This document shows positions 1-13,197 of a DNA stretch of 64,000 nucleotides, piece after piece. Position 1 is the first letter of the stretch; every line of letters starts with the position of its first letter. The position numbers and the translations under genes were made by a program. The stretch spans positions 47,501 through 111,500 of the forward strand of contig CANTFL010000204.1 of assembly GCA_947650285.1 (NCBI GenBank). The letters run 5' to 3'. The DNA comes from Hyaloperonospora brassicae (lineage: Eukaryota; Oomycota; Peronosporomycetes; Peronosporales; Peronosporaceae). A model generated the notes under the pieces. That model had not been told where the DNA came from. It worked only from the letters and a program-made list of their open reading frames with translations, and searched no databases.

Positions 1-478
1 GAAGGGTGTCAACGACGCAATCCAGAAAGGGTGGCTCATTGGTCACCCGGTGCAGCGCATGCGTGTGGTGGTCAATGACGGTCAGTCACACTCGGTAGAT
101 TCCAGCGAGCTTGCTTTCCGCACGGCTACGGTGCTATCTATTCGCCAAGCGTTTATGAAGGCCAACCCGTGCATCCTCGAGCCTGTCATGGCGGTGGAGG
201 TGGAATTGCCCAACGAGTTCCAAGGTACGGCCATTGCCGAGGTGAACCGTTGCCGCGGTCTCATTAACAGCAGCGATGCCGATGACAGGCACACGGTCAT
301 TAAGTGCAACGTACCACTGCAAAACATGTTTGGTTTCTCGACGGATTTGCGGTCATCCACTCGGGGCAAGGGCGAGTTCGCGATGGAGTACACAAGACAC
401 ATGGCATTGTCGGGCGTGACATGCAGGAGAAGCTGATGAACGAGCACGAAAAGGCGCAAGCGGCTAAGAACAAGTAGA
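1..478 (+). pseudogene. GFM1: Mitochondrial elongation factor G, 3' end (left arm)
   Basis: The translation is the C-terminal part (domains IV and V) of organellar elongation factor G, the GTPase that drives ribosome translocation. The GKGEFAMEYTRH stretch is typical of the domain V end. After it the frame shifts at about 395-420, and the last residues up to KNK and a TAG at 476-478 are read in a second frame. The right-arm copy has the same frameshift, so the break came before the duplication, or both derive from one broken parent. Upstream sequence lies outside the window. With no intact frame it is called a pseudogene. Confidence 0.85.
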
Positions 479-1085
479 TATCCGGGTGCTTGGATTTTGC
501 TCGCTACGACATGTGCATAGGCGAAGTCTGCAAAGGTTGGCGATAGACAATGTTGTAGGGTACCAGATAGAAGAGACTCGGTATTCAGCCACATGACAAA
601 CGAAGCTGATTCATGGATCCAGAATTTCCACAAGCACCATGTGTACGAGCAATGGAGGTACACCTAGTGAAAGGCGAGTAGTGTGCTCATCGTTTCGGCC
701 TGATAAAGAAAGACGTGGATTGCTGTAAGTCTCCACTATACCGACAGCTTTGTCGATAAAAGATCGACATAGTCGCCCGGCAGTCATCCGATCTGGCGTC
801 CATTTTGATTCGTTCCAAAATGACGCTGAGACGCGAGAAGGCCTCGATCTTGATGATAAGCTGATAGAATGAATGAGAGCGAAAGAATGAGAGTGAATTC
901 ATTCTCAGCAAGAGCTGGCAAGCTCTTCCAACCTCTGGGTATAGTTTGGAGGCCTACATCGTGTGAGATTGCGAATAATGTGAGGTAGTTGAGATATCGA
1001 GTACGTACGTACTCAATGGAGCGTGTACGTAAAGTGAAGAAGTGATCGTAAGTAAATGTGACCTGATGAGTGATATGGCATCCCA
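479..1085. other. Spacer in left arm, no gene seen
   Basis: No convincing coding segment was seen between the elongation factor stop and the DUF3638-like fragment. The block is present in the right arm too (about 54550-55160). It includes a (GTAC)n run near 1001-1016 that is one unit longer in the right arm. Confidence 0.6.
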
Positions 1086-2345
1086 ATGCAGTACCTGCCA
1101 GAAGATAGACGTTCACATGGTGCGGTAGAAGGAGACGCGACTGCAGCAAAGTTGTTATACGGTAGTGTCAGTTTGTCAATTGCGGAGTCAAGAAGAGATG
1201 GAGTCCTTTCGAGGGCTTTAGAGACCGTACGAAGTAGATGTGAAGAATGCATTGATCTACAAGCGTCGCTACTAGAAAGTATATAACGCAGATCGCGAGT
1301 GATGACAAGACCACGACGCACTGCTTGATCAAGGACAGATGCACGAAGGTAGTCAAAAGAGGGAGTACGAGCTATCACCGAGCATAGGAAGTAGTGCACA
1401 CATCGCGATTTGAGACCGACAGCAACATCCCGGCGATGTCGTTTATGACACTTTGAGTCTACTAGCTCATTTAGCAACAATCCTTGTACGACGCTCGTTC
1501 GCGACAAAGATAGCAAGCACTCTCGCCATCGGATGCTGAATATTGAGGCGCATTGATACGATTGCCATTGTATTTTCTATCCACGACACGATCGAAACAA
1601 ATGCAAAGCAATAAGCTCAAGACAGCTCTCAACACCACAATTAATTTGAGGAATCGAAAGCGGGTAGAACACCGACAGGATGATCTTCCTGCATCCCACG
1701 TTCATTTCCATGTTATGCGCCAGGATTCTTGACCGCCGCGCTCGGAAACTGCAATCCCTCCATATCGTAGATTCTGCCTTCCTCTTCGATGACGAAAAGT
1801 GATGAAAAGATCCTGCAAGTGATGCAAAGCTAGGAGGTGATTGCTCTAGGTCCGAACCGCGGATCAACACCATGGCAGAATATGGTTCTGTTCGCCATGG
1901 GCAAGAACGCACAGCGTCTGATCGATACAGATGCGCTTTTAGCGGGTGTGACAAAGAGCAGGGATTGTGTTCTCAAGCAGCCCGGCTTTGTAGTTGCTGA
2001 CGCGATGTACTTTGGTGGCCGAAGAGCAAAACTACCGGATTATCGTAGAGGAGGTTTGGAGGATAACGTTGCTCCAGGAAAAGTCTTCGATGCTGGAGAA
2101 GGAGACGTGTGTCAGTTTTGACGAAGCACGCTCGTGAGGGTCAGACATGAAGCTTCTACGAGACGCATCCGCTGTCATAGCATTTGCACCAAAACTCACG
2201 AAGGACAAGTTGGTGCAAGGTGCAGGACGAATGAGGCAGCTCAGATGCGACCAGACGCTTTGGAGTGCAAGTTTCGACGAGGTGGCGCAGACAGTCCCAC
2301 TAACAAGTGGCCAGCGATTGCGGGAAGATCGGACGTAGAAGCAGA
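1086..2345 (+). pseudogene. DUF3638/DUF3645-family fragment (left arm)
   Basis: Pieces in several frames resemble the C-terminal half of the large eukaryotic DUF3638/DUF3645 proteins of unknown function. 1837-2121 gives NAQRLIDTDALLAGVTKS and, across an in-frame TGA, FDEARS followed by GSDMKLL. 2147-2338 carries DKLVQGAGRMRQL, the most diagnostic stretch, seen in this family as a helicase-like motif. A weaker helical segment at 1086-1286 may be an earlier part. A frameshift near 2021-2035 is specific to this arm; the TGA in the FDEARS-GSD context is shared with the right arm. The identification is from recalled family character. The gene is broken. Confidence 0.6.
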
Positions 2346-2939
2346 TGGAGACGAAGATGACGACGATGAAGGTGACTAGGATGAAGATAGTGACACGGTC
2401 GATAGCATCGGTCCTCATGGAGGAACCACAGACGTTGGATAGCATACAGGAGGACAATTACGTAATACCTGCTGGCCAATTGTCCAGGCTGCGATTGCCA
2501 CACGAGTTTGCTGTGGCTGGGGGCTGTTGCAAAGGACAATGGCGATGTCTGCGCTGCGTTTGATGCATGGAGCTATGTGCGAAGCACAAAGCAGTTTCCG
2601 TAGTGGCGTGTGTATAAAATTCGGGTGTGACGCCGTTGATGACCTGTTTTACATGCTGCAAGTTGTTCTGCGAACCGACCGCTGTGAAGCTGTTCGAGAT
2701 CGGGTGTGGCATTTCATCTTTCGAGCATCAGTCCAGCGACCTGCGAACGAGCATTGGTGCGCTCGTCGCTTTGTTGTTGAGCGATGAGAACAGGTTGCGT
2801 TAGTGTCTACCAGAGTTCGCAGCATTGCAGCAGCTCCAACTACTCTAAGGCCAAGTTCAAGCAGACGAACCCGATCGAGAAAAGTTCAAGGATGCTGAAG
2901 CTAGCGCGGCGGAGCGCCGCCTGCGTGTAGCGAAGAACC
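2346..2939. other. Left-arm spacer, unrecognised
   Basis: Short frames only, with an acidic low-complexity stretch at about 2345-2380. The block is conserved in the right arm (52700-53290). It may be the decayed 3' end of the DUF3638-type gene, but no recognisable motif supports this. Confidence 0.4.
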
Positions 2940-4600
2940 TAACAGCATGCAGTGTCCCAAACCAAAACGGGGCGACGTGCAATTTGAGCCCTTTGGTCGA
3001 GTGGGAATAATCGACCAAAGCCTTGAAGTCGCACAAGTGTTTCTTCGCAGTGCGGACGATCGACTCTTTTTATGTTGCAAGGGCGACGATACATCCGCCT
3101 GAACAAAGACGGCGGACATACATACATTGGTACGAAGTGTCCTTGCGTTTCCGACGCGTTGTGATTGGTGCGTTTCTGTGTTTCTTTTCGTCGAATCACA
3201 AGACGGGATGTGTCGCTGCGTTCGTTCGCGCGCATTTTCACGCTGTCGACCGACGCGAACGAGCGCGCGGTCGCCCTCGCAGAAGCGGCGGCGCGGGCGC
3301 TCCTCGTCGGGTCTCTCGCGCTCCACTGCGGACTGCCCGAGACCCACTCACCGCATGCAGTACGTCGTCCTCTCGGCCCTTTCCGGCGGCGACTCGGCGG
3401 CGCTCCGGCGAATGGACGCGGGCTCGTAGACGTTCATGTGTGTCGTGTGGGCCTCCGCCGTCGTCGGCATTGGGGGCATCCACCAGCTCTCGACGCGCAG
3501 AGGCCTCTTGTGGTGTCGGCCACGCGTAGCTAGGACCGATGGAAGAGCAGCTGCTGGAGGTGCCGATGCCGACCGGCGCGACGCTGCCGGACCAGACGCT
3601 CACGGAGAGCGTGCGACTCGTGGGCGAGAACTGCGTTGCGACGGTGCCCAGTAGCACTGCGTTTGGCACGGAATGTGGCGACGCGATGCCGTCGGAAGAC
3701 GCGGACCCGGACGTGCGCGTATTGCAGGCTTAGGTGTTGTCAGACACGACGAACAGCCAGCATCAAGCGCCGGAGCGGTGGCAGCAAGTGGGTCATCGCA
3801 CGTACATCAGCACAACGGCGTTTGTAAACCCGAAGCACGCGAAAGAGGCAATGCGAGCATTCAGGACAGTGGCCGCAGTATCCGTTGGATGGACTCTGGC
3901 GTGCAAGGCCCGGAGACTCAGGTGTTGTACGTGCAGACGCCTGCAGTCTCCTCAGTACGTTGAGTAGACGCCCCAGTTGACGATCACGGATGATCCGTGC
4001 GGGCACAGGAATACCATTCTCGTTGGCGCTGTGTGCAGCGTGGTCGCGATGGTTTCGACTCGGATGCTTTTGCCGGCTCGAATGCTGTGTTCTGTCGCCA
4101 AGCCTTCGACTCGATTGGTGGCATTCAGTACGGTACTCCGTCTGAAGATGCGTTTACGGGGAACGTGGTGCACACTTCTGGTTGGGACTCGGTGTACTTC
4201 CGCAAGGATTTCGAGGGCGATGCCAAGGACCGTATTCGATTGTGCGGAGGTGCTATTCCTGAGACAGTGGCTCCTACTATGGACTAGAAAAAGCATTGGG
4301 CAAAGGGTGGTGTGCAGATTCTGCTGATGCAAAATGAGCGCGAAGTCGACCCGGACTGGCGTCCGCCGCGCGTGCCTGCCCCGGACCCGAAGCCATCTCT
4401 AGCGTTCCCGCGCAAGATGTTTTTCTACGACTCGGTGCTGTACCCGTTTTTGGCTCGATTCCTGCCCTGCATAACGTGGCGATCGCCGTCTGCTACTTGT
4501 GCACGGGAGACGCGCCGATCTACGCTCGTGGAACGAAGTTCCTGTACTCTTTCTTGATCGTGACGTTCTGCCGTTGGGTGCTGAACCTGCTGGCCAATAT
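2940..4600 (+). pseudogene. CesA: Cellulose synthase, truncated (left arm)
   Basis: Relic of an oomycete cellulose synthase, a membrane GT2 enzyme polymerising UDP-glucose. A PH-like piece (GRRYIRLNKDGGHTYIG) lies near 3085-3135. A cysteine-module start at 3539-3733 (MEEQLLEVP, TECGDAMP) has lost zinc-type cysteines relative to a second module in the right arm. The GT2 core runs 3997-4557: SNAVFCRQAFDSIGGIQYG, SEDAFTGN (TED motif) and a destroyed QxxRW, where the Gln codon is TAG and Arg is His (KKHW). Compared with the right arm, about 0.87 kb with the first catalytic Asp motifs is missing at about 3900-3960. Similarity ends abruptly at about 4600 in the membrane region after CRWVLNLLAN. It cannot encode an active enzyme. 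Confidence 0.88.
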
Positions 4601-4671
4601 CAAGCTTATGCAAATACTCGTTCAGTACGTTATCTGCGTTGCTACGTGTACTTAGTTTGGAGACGTCCACT

Positions 4672-6972
4672 TCAGGTAGCCGTCATACGCTGCAGCACCA
4701 CCTGGTGCGTGCGCGGAGAGAGTATGTCTTCGCCACGCATTGTGTAGCAGTTGGGAACGACAAACTTGTGGGAATCTGGAGTTTGCAGCTCCATGCGGTC
4801 GAAGCGGAATGTCGCCGACACTGACGGGACCAGCGGAAAACAAAACTGAACGGGGAACCCGTCGACGAGCGCCTAGAGGAATGAGCATCAGTGATAGTGC
4901 GACTGCTTGTGAGCATCGAGATCCCAATGGACACCATTCGTTTCCGTACCGCCGAGAAAAACGCTTGCACACTCTCAAAAGCGCTCGTCGTTCTCGAGAG
5001 CACCTCGATCACAGGGAGAAACTCCGATACCTAGTCACACAAGCTCGCGAGCGTGTCATCAACCACCGGCGCAACGCAAAATATGACCGAGAGACGCGCG
5101 CAAACTCACGCTGAGTGGAAACTGGTCGCTCATGTAAACAGTTGCGGGAAACGATTTGGTAATCTTGCGACAAGGAGGCTGGGTATACGCCAAGACGCAG
5201 CGATGTGGGCGCAGAGCACGAAGCGAGTCAGGCAAGTCCTCAATTGACACCCCAAACCAGTCCTTGAATGCTACTTCTTCTTCTTTGGCTCTGTTTCGCG
5301 CATCCCAGCCCTCGCTCTCCGCGAGACCCTCTCCCTTTTCCCGTGCTGATGTAATGGCAAAGCGCAGTCGCTTCGACCTGCGTCCCGATGTGAGCTATTG
5401 AGACCGTCATGGCCAATGAACCAAAGTGACGAATCGTACCGGATGATCGAGTGTGAGTTGTCCCACGTCAACACAACCGTGCCTACATGAGGGGCCTGGA
5501 ATGAACCGGTCTCTTTGTTTGCCTGAGCTTGAACGCGGTGCAGAGGCACAACTTGTTCCCACCTTTCGCCATCCTCTGTTCCACGAAAACGGACGCCAAA
5601 GTGGATATCGCGCTTTTCCGTCGTGAATTTCCACGTCAGCTCGTCGTTCTTCGACAGATTGACAGAGACGACGTGCTTAGAATTCGGATCGACCACTACC
5701 TCAGTGTAGTGGTCAATACTTGACTCCGCTTCTGCCAACAGCGAAACGGCGTCGGAAGCAGCAGGCTAGAGAAAGATCCGAAGCACAAACGATCAGTTAT
5801 CATCAAGTACTGGGCGTTGTCAGTAGATATTGGGCGTTGTCATTGAAGCTCACGTACATGCTCGTTCGCAGTCGTAGGAGGTGGATGCGATGGGTTATGG
5901 GGCTTGCGGTATCGCAGGGACGCCTCGACGCCGATCATGTCAACAACGCGGGTGTCTTTCCAGCATCCGATATCCTGCAGCAAAGGCTCGGAGGAGAACC
6001 ACGCGCACCTCCTTTCGAACACAACCTTGGACGCATCGAGGTCAGTCGTGACAATCGACGTGGTCATCAAGAAGTGCACCATCTGATCCAGTTCCGTCTT
6101 CGTCAACGTCGTGTCAAGGTCGAGCAGATTGGTACACGTTTTGGCCTGGTTGTCCAAGCAAATGAACTTTCGTTGAGAGCCCAAGAGCAAAAACGATAGG
6201 TTTCCTCGATCCCACTTGCCGTTTTCGAAACCTACTAGCGTAACGTCAAAGCGAATGTCCTGAGCGGCCTTCCAGATCTTTACTGTGTCCGATGGCAGCC
6301 AGCGAGAGACACCGGGTACCCAGGTGGAGACATCGACAAGCATCTCGCTATAAAAATCTGGGACGTCAGCAAGGCGCGGACAAATGCCGTCAATCTTCTT
6401 CTGCAACAGCGCAGGTGCTTGCTCTTTCTCTTCATATGCAATCACACAAGCATGTGTAGTGAGCTATCATTTCGCTCAGCACGGCATCAAAGCTTACCTC
6501 GACGAGCAAGGATTCGTATGATCTCTTCGTTCTCGGTCAGCACGGCGTGATGAATGGCCTTCCAGCCTTCGGTATCTCGAGAACGTACACGTGCCCCCGC
6601 GTCCTAGCCGACACATCACCATTTGTCATCATTCGCACCGTTTCATGCCTCCAAGATCCTCAGCGACTCGTACCAGTAGAGCCATCACAATTGCTGTAGC
6701 GTTTTTATGGGCAAACTTCAACGCCAAGTGCAAAGCCCGGTTGCCACGAGCATCTCGCGTCTCGAGTGCCTCCTGACCGCTTTCCTTCAAACACTCCTGG
6801 ATCTGCTGCAGGTCTCCATTCTGACGTCAAAGACACTGTTGGTATCAGGAATGCCATTGCATGTCTACCCTGGCACGAAAGTAGCTTTCAACATGGACGA
6901 TGGACTGACCCAGAGAGCAATTTGAAGCGGAGTGGGTAGTGCGTTCTTTGTATCTAGACACCTCTTTGTCAT
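4672..6972 (-). CDS. ANKRD13-like ankyrin/GPCR-chaperone protein with GOLD domain
   Basis: Seven exons can be read: 6910-6972, 6674-6820, 6498-6603, 5854-6429, 5110-5731, 4950-5030, 4672-4872, all with GT/AG edges. Exons 2-3 give ankyrin repeats (DARGNRALHLALKFAHKN; DTEGWKAIHHAVLTENEE). Exon 4 is the first part of the GPCR-chaperone domain of ANKRD13 (RLADVPDFYSEM, WVPGVSRWLPSDT, RGNLSFLL). Exon 5 starts with a GOLD-like beta domain (residues about 300-395; VLTWDNSHS). It continues with the second ANKRD13 part (SFPATVYMSDQFPLS), followed by VIEVLSRTTSAFES and DGFPVQFCFPLVPS. ANKRD13 proteins bind ubiquitinated membrane cargo in animals; the role here is inferred. One apparent 1-base frameshift lies in exon 5 at about 5400-5440, after the GOLD domain: a recent lesion, a sequence error, or a missed splice. 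The start is inferred from M TKRCLDT and splice phase. Confidence 0.75.
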
Positions 6973-7932
6973 GTCTGAGGGAAAAGTCGATACTGGGCGG
7001 AGTTGTGAGGGTCTGTCTGCCTGGGACGAGCTACCGTTAGAGAAGCAATGATGCAGTAACGCTACTGTCGAAGGTTTAGTGACACGCATTTTCTTCTTGG
7101 TCTTCCTCTCCAGTACTTCTTCTGATACATATGCGAAAGTCTCGACCCAATCGCAACTACAACTTTCAGACCGGATCAAGATGCACGACTGCCCCACAAA
7201 CAGAACTGACGTAACAACAACCGCAGGCCAACATGCGATGCGACAACAGCGCACGAGAGACGTCTCGATGATACTTCATAACCTAACAAGGGAAGGTACC
7301 GCATTCCACATGTAATTCGACTTTTGTCAGCTTTAACATCACTGCGCTTGTTCTGCTATGCAACAAAAGATTTGCTGTGCCCAACGTCTTCTTCCAGGTC
7401 ACGGTATGAAAGAACCACACATTCCGAAGGTCGAGCTTCAGAGCTGAGTGAACTCGTCCGCAGAAGGTTGTGTAACGAGCAGAATTTGATTTGCTTTGGT
7501 GGTCATGCTACCAGCCATCTAACGAAACGATGTTTGGATCGTACTGCTCGAAAGGATCTCAGCCTTTCGTCTGGGTCGCTACGAAAGGTGCACACATCAG
7601 CAAGTTGGCCTTGAGTACTAGGCTTTGTCGGAACCAGCGTGGCAAGGCAGCACTAAAAAACATATCTACTCCTCCAGCCGTGTCAAGGCGGTAAGGCATT
7701 TCAGGATAGTGTACTTGCAGCGCAGTTGTGGCGTCATCTCAAAAGTTAGGCTTACCAGTTGCAGAGCAAAGGACGTTGTCGGTCGTCCTTCGATCAACGT
7801 CGCACTTGGGAGGTCTACGGAAGCACCATACTCGTTTCGTGCATCGTGGGTGTCGAGGCAAGTGAGGCACTGTGCTGTCCATTGGAACATGAGTCAAGCT
7901 CAACAACAGTCTATTCGTGGACATTATCGCAC
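6973..7932. other. Intergenic, no gene seen
   Basis: Sequence between the ANKRD13-like start and the leucyl-tRNA synthetase stop. Only short unsupported frames were seen. It should hold the ANKRD13-like promoter and the 3' region of the synthetase gene. Confidence 0.55.
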
Positions 7933-10965
<3,033 letters not shown>

Positions 10966-12956
10966 ATGGTCGGCGCGACGGCAGGAGGGATCGCGACGTT
11001 TAACGTGCAACACGGATACGTGGAGGCGCTCGTGCGTGGCTTTCGCTCGGGCTTTCTGGACGACGTCGACTACCACCACCTCACGCAGTGCGAGAGCCTC
11101 GAAGGTACGATGCGAGGAGCTACTGGGAGACGGTTTTTTATTTTCACTTGGTTTCAGTAGGCAGCGATTCGTGGGGAGAGAATGTTGATTGAGATATGTG
11201 CGTGTGTCTCTCCCTCGTCCCTTGTCTCTGTATAGATGTAAAGCTGAACTTGCAGGAGACGGACTATGACCAGTTCCTGGCAGACGAGGCAAGTGGCGTC
11301 GTCCGTGTTTGTGGTTTTGCGATATTGCTATTGGAATTGCTCCTACCTCTCATCTGCTATCTGCTGACTGTGCTCACGTCTGTGTCGATAACTTGTTGTC
11401 CGCTGAAGTCGCTGGGTACGATCTCGCCCGGATTGATCCAAGGCGGCACGACCAACAAACTTGTCGAGGAGTTCAACTTCTTGCGGGCACAAGCCATGGA
11501 GCCGCTGGGCAAGTTCCTCGACTTTATCACGTACGTTACTTCGTTGCTTGGTAACTGTTGGGATAACTTCAGCGTTGTGATGTAGATGGAAGAAAGTTGT
11601 GGGTGACTTGGTGCTGTGTTGTTCTAACTGTCTGCTTGTGTACAATGGGAATGCGGTAGATACGAATACATGATTGACAACGTGATCCTCCTGCTCAAGG
11701 GCACTCTCAACGGTCGCGATGTAAACGAGCTCATCGGACAGGTGAAAAGAACCGAAGCTATCTGCAGGAGCTGCTTCTATTTGACTTTTCTGTGCGGCTG
11801 ATCGCGGTCATTTGTTGCGCTTCTGCTACCTGGTAGCTCCACCCGCTTGGAAAGTTCGACGAATCCATCATGCGCAGCATGTGCTCGTTCGAGCCGAACG
11901 CCAAAGGCTACTCGGACTTGTACGAGACTGTGCTGATCGATACGCCCATCGGTCAGTGCACGGACGTGCGATTGTGGGTATCGCTGTTCTGTCAGACTAA
12001 CAAATGGCGCTACTTTTTCTTGCAGGTTCATACTTCAGTCAGTTCTTGGAAGAAAGTGCAGGTGGAGACCGCATGGACAGCACGTCGGACGTGCGCAACG
12101 TCTTGGAGGAGGTGCAGATGGAACTCATCAAGAACAGCATGCTGAAGTTATGGCTCGAAGACTATTACAACTTCTGCCAGGTACGCGCCACTCTTGATGC
12201 TTCTTTCGACATTCGCACGCTGCGTCTTGACGCTCATGTACTGAATGCCGTCACTTTGCATCGCAGGAGATTGGTGGTGACACGGCTGTCATCATGGGAG
12301 AAATCCTCAAAGCACGCGCCGACCGCATCGCCATCAACATCACGCTGAACTCATTCGGCACGCCGTTGAACGAGGTGTGTTGTCTATGGTGCTTGTGCTG
12401 CCAGACGTAGAGAAGCAGACTGATCTCAGCTTGTCATATGTGCTACGTTGCGCTCTAGCCTGCGATGCGAATTTCGGACCGCAAGCCGCTGTATCCATCC
12501 ATCGGCACGCTATACCCGGACACGACGGCGCTTTTGGCGGAAGCCGGCGACGAGTCAGCGCTTGGCTCGGCACTGGAGTCGTTTCCAGTGTACCGCAAGA
12601 TCTGGGAGGTGCATCAGGGTGAGGGCGTCGACAGCAAGTCCATTGACGACGCGTTCTACGAGCGTGACGTCCAGATGGCTGAGCTGGCGTTCCAGAGCCA
12701 AATGCATTTTGGTACGGATACATGCACTGGCTGTGCCTGCTATCTGTGCGTCCAGCTGACCAGTCTTGTGAACTTCTTTGTGTCCTCTGCAGCTTGCTTC
12801 TACGCGTACATCAAGCTGAAAGAACAGGAGGTGCGCAATTTGGTGTGGATCTGCGAGTGCATCGTACAGAACCAGCGCGACGCCATCAACAACTTTATCC
12901 CGATTTTCAGTGACTCGGCGCCATGGCGCGGCAAAGGCTCGAGCAGAGCGCATTAG
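10966..12956 (+). CDS. VMA6: V-type proton ATPase subunit d
   Basis: Subunit d of the V0 sector links the central stalk to the membrane rotor in vacuolar/endosomal acidification. Nine exons join in one frame of 396 residues: 10966-11104, 11236-11288, 11409-11530, 11660-11741, 11837-11951, 12026-12180, 12267-12374, 12459-12711, 12793-12956. Family stretches seen: [101 protein letters not shown] and the terminal NNFIPIF. The second intron begins GCAAGT, a GC-AG intron; the others are GT-AG. The C-terminus has about 15 extra residues after the usual IPIF end. Length otherwise matches the family. Start chosen because it directly precedes the conserved N-terminus. Confidence 0.94.
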
Positions 12957-13197
12957 CAAGCGGACGAAGCGTCTGCGTCCAAAATCCCGTATTGGGCTGC
13001 AGGACGAGTTGTACCGATTGCACTGCCGTTTTACCGTTCGCTGCCGTCACCCGCATTTCCAGACACATGTTGGCCCTCTGGCAAACTCCAGTCACCTTTT
13101 TCGCAACTCGATCCAAACAAACGAAGCCAAAAAAGAGTCTCAATGTGCCCATTTTGTTCCTGTCCATTTCATTCTGAGCGACTCTTTTTTTCATCAC
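12957..13197. other. Short intergenic region
   Basis: 241 bases between the V-ATPase stop and the proposed methyltransferase start. It contains a pyrimidine-rich stretch with ctcttttttt just before the start codon. No gene was seen. Confidence 0.5.

Larger units (their letters stand above)
1..4600 (+). repeat. Left arm of large inverted duplication
   Basis: This stretch carries, in order, an elongation factor G 3' end, a DUF3638-type fragment and most of a cellulose synthase. The same three relics lie in reverse order and opposite orientation at about 50180-55637. Coordinates mirror with a constant sum near 55637 up to about 3900, and near 54771 after a block of about 0.87 kb missing from this arm. 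Similarity stops at about 4600, inside the cellulose synthase. The arm probably continues beyond the window start, because the right arm holds more of the elongation factor gene. Confidence 0.93.

Noticed and set aside
3023..3529. Long overlapping Arg/Ser-rich ORFs on both strands around 3.0-3.7 kb and 51.8-52.7 kb
   Set aside because: GC-rich cellulose synthase relic leaves several frames open; only the frame with PH-like and cysteine-module motifs was kept.
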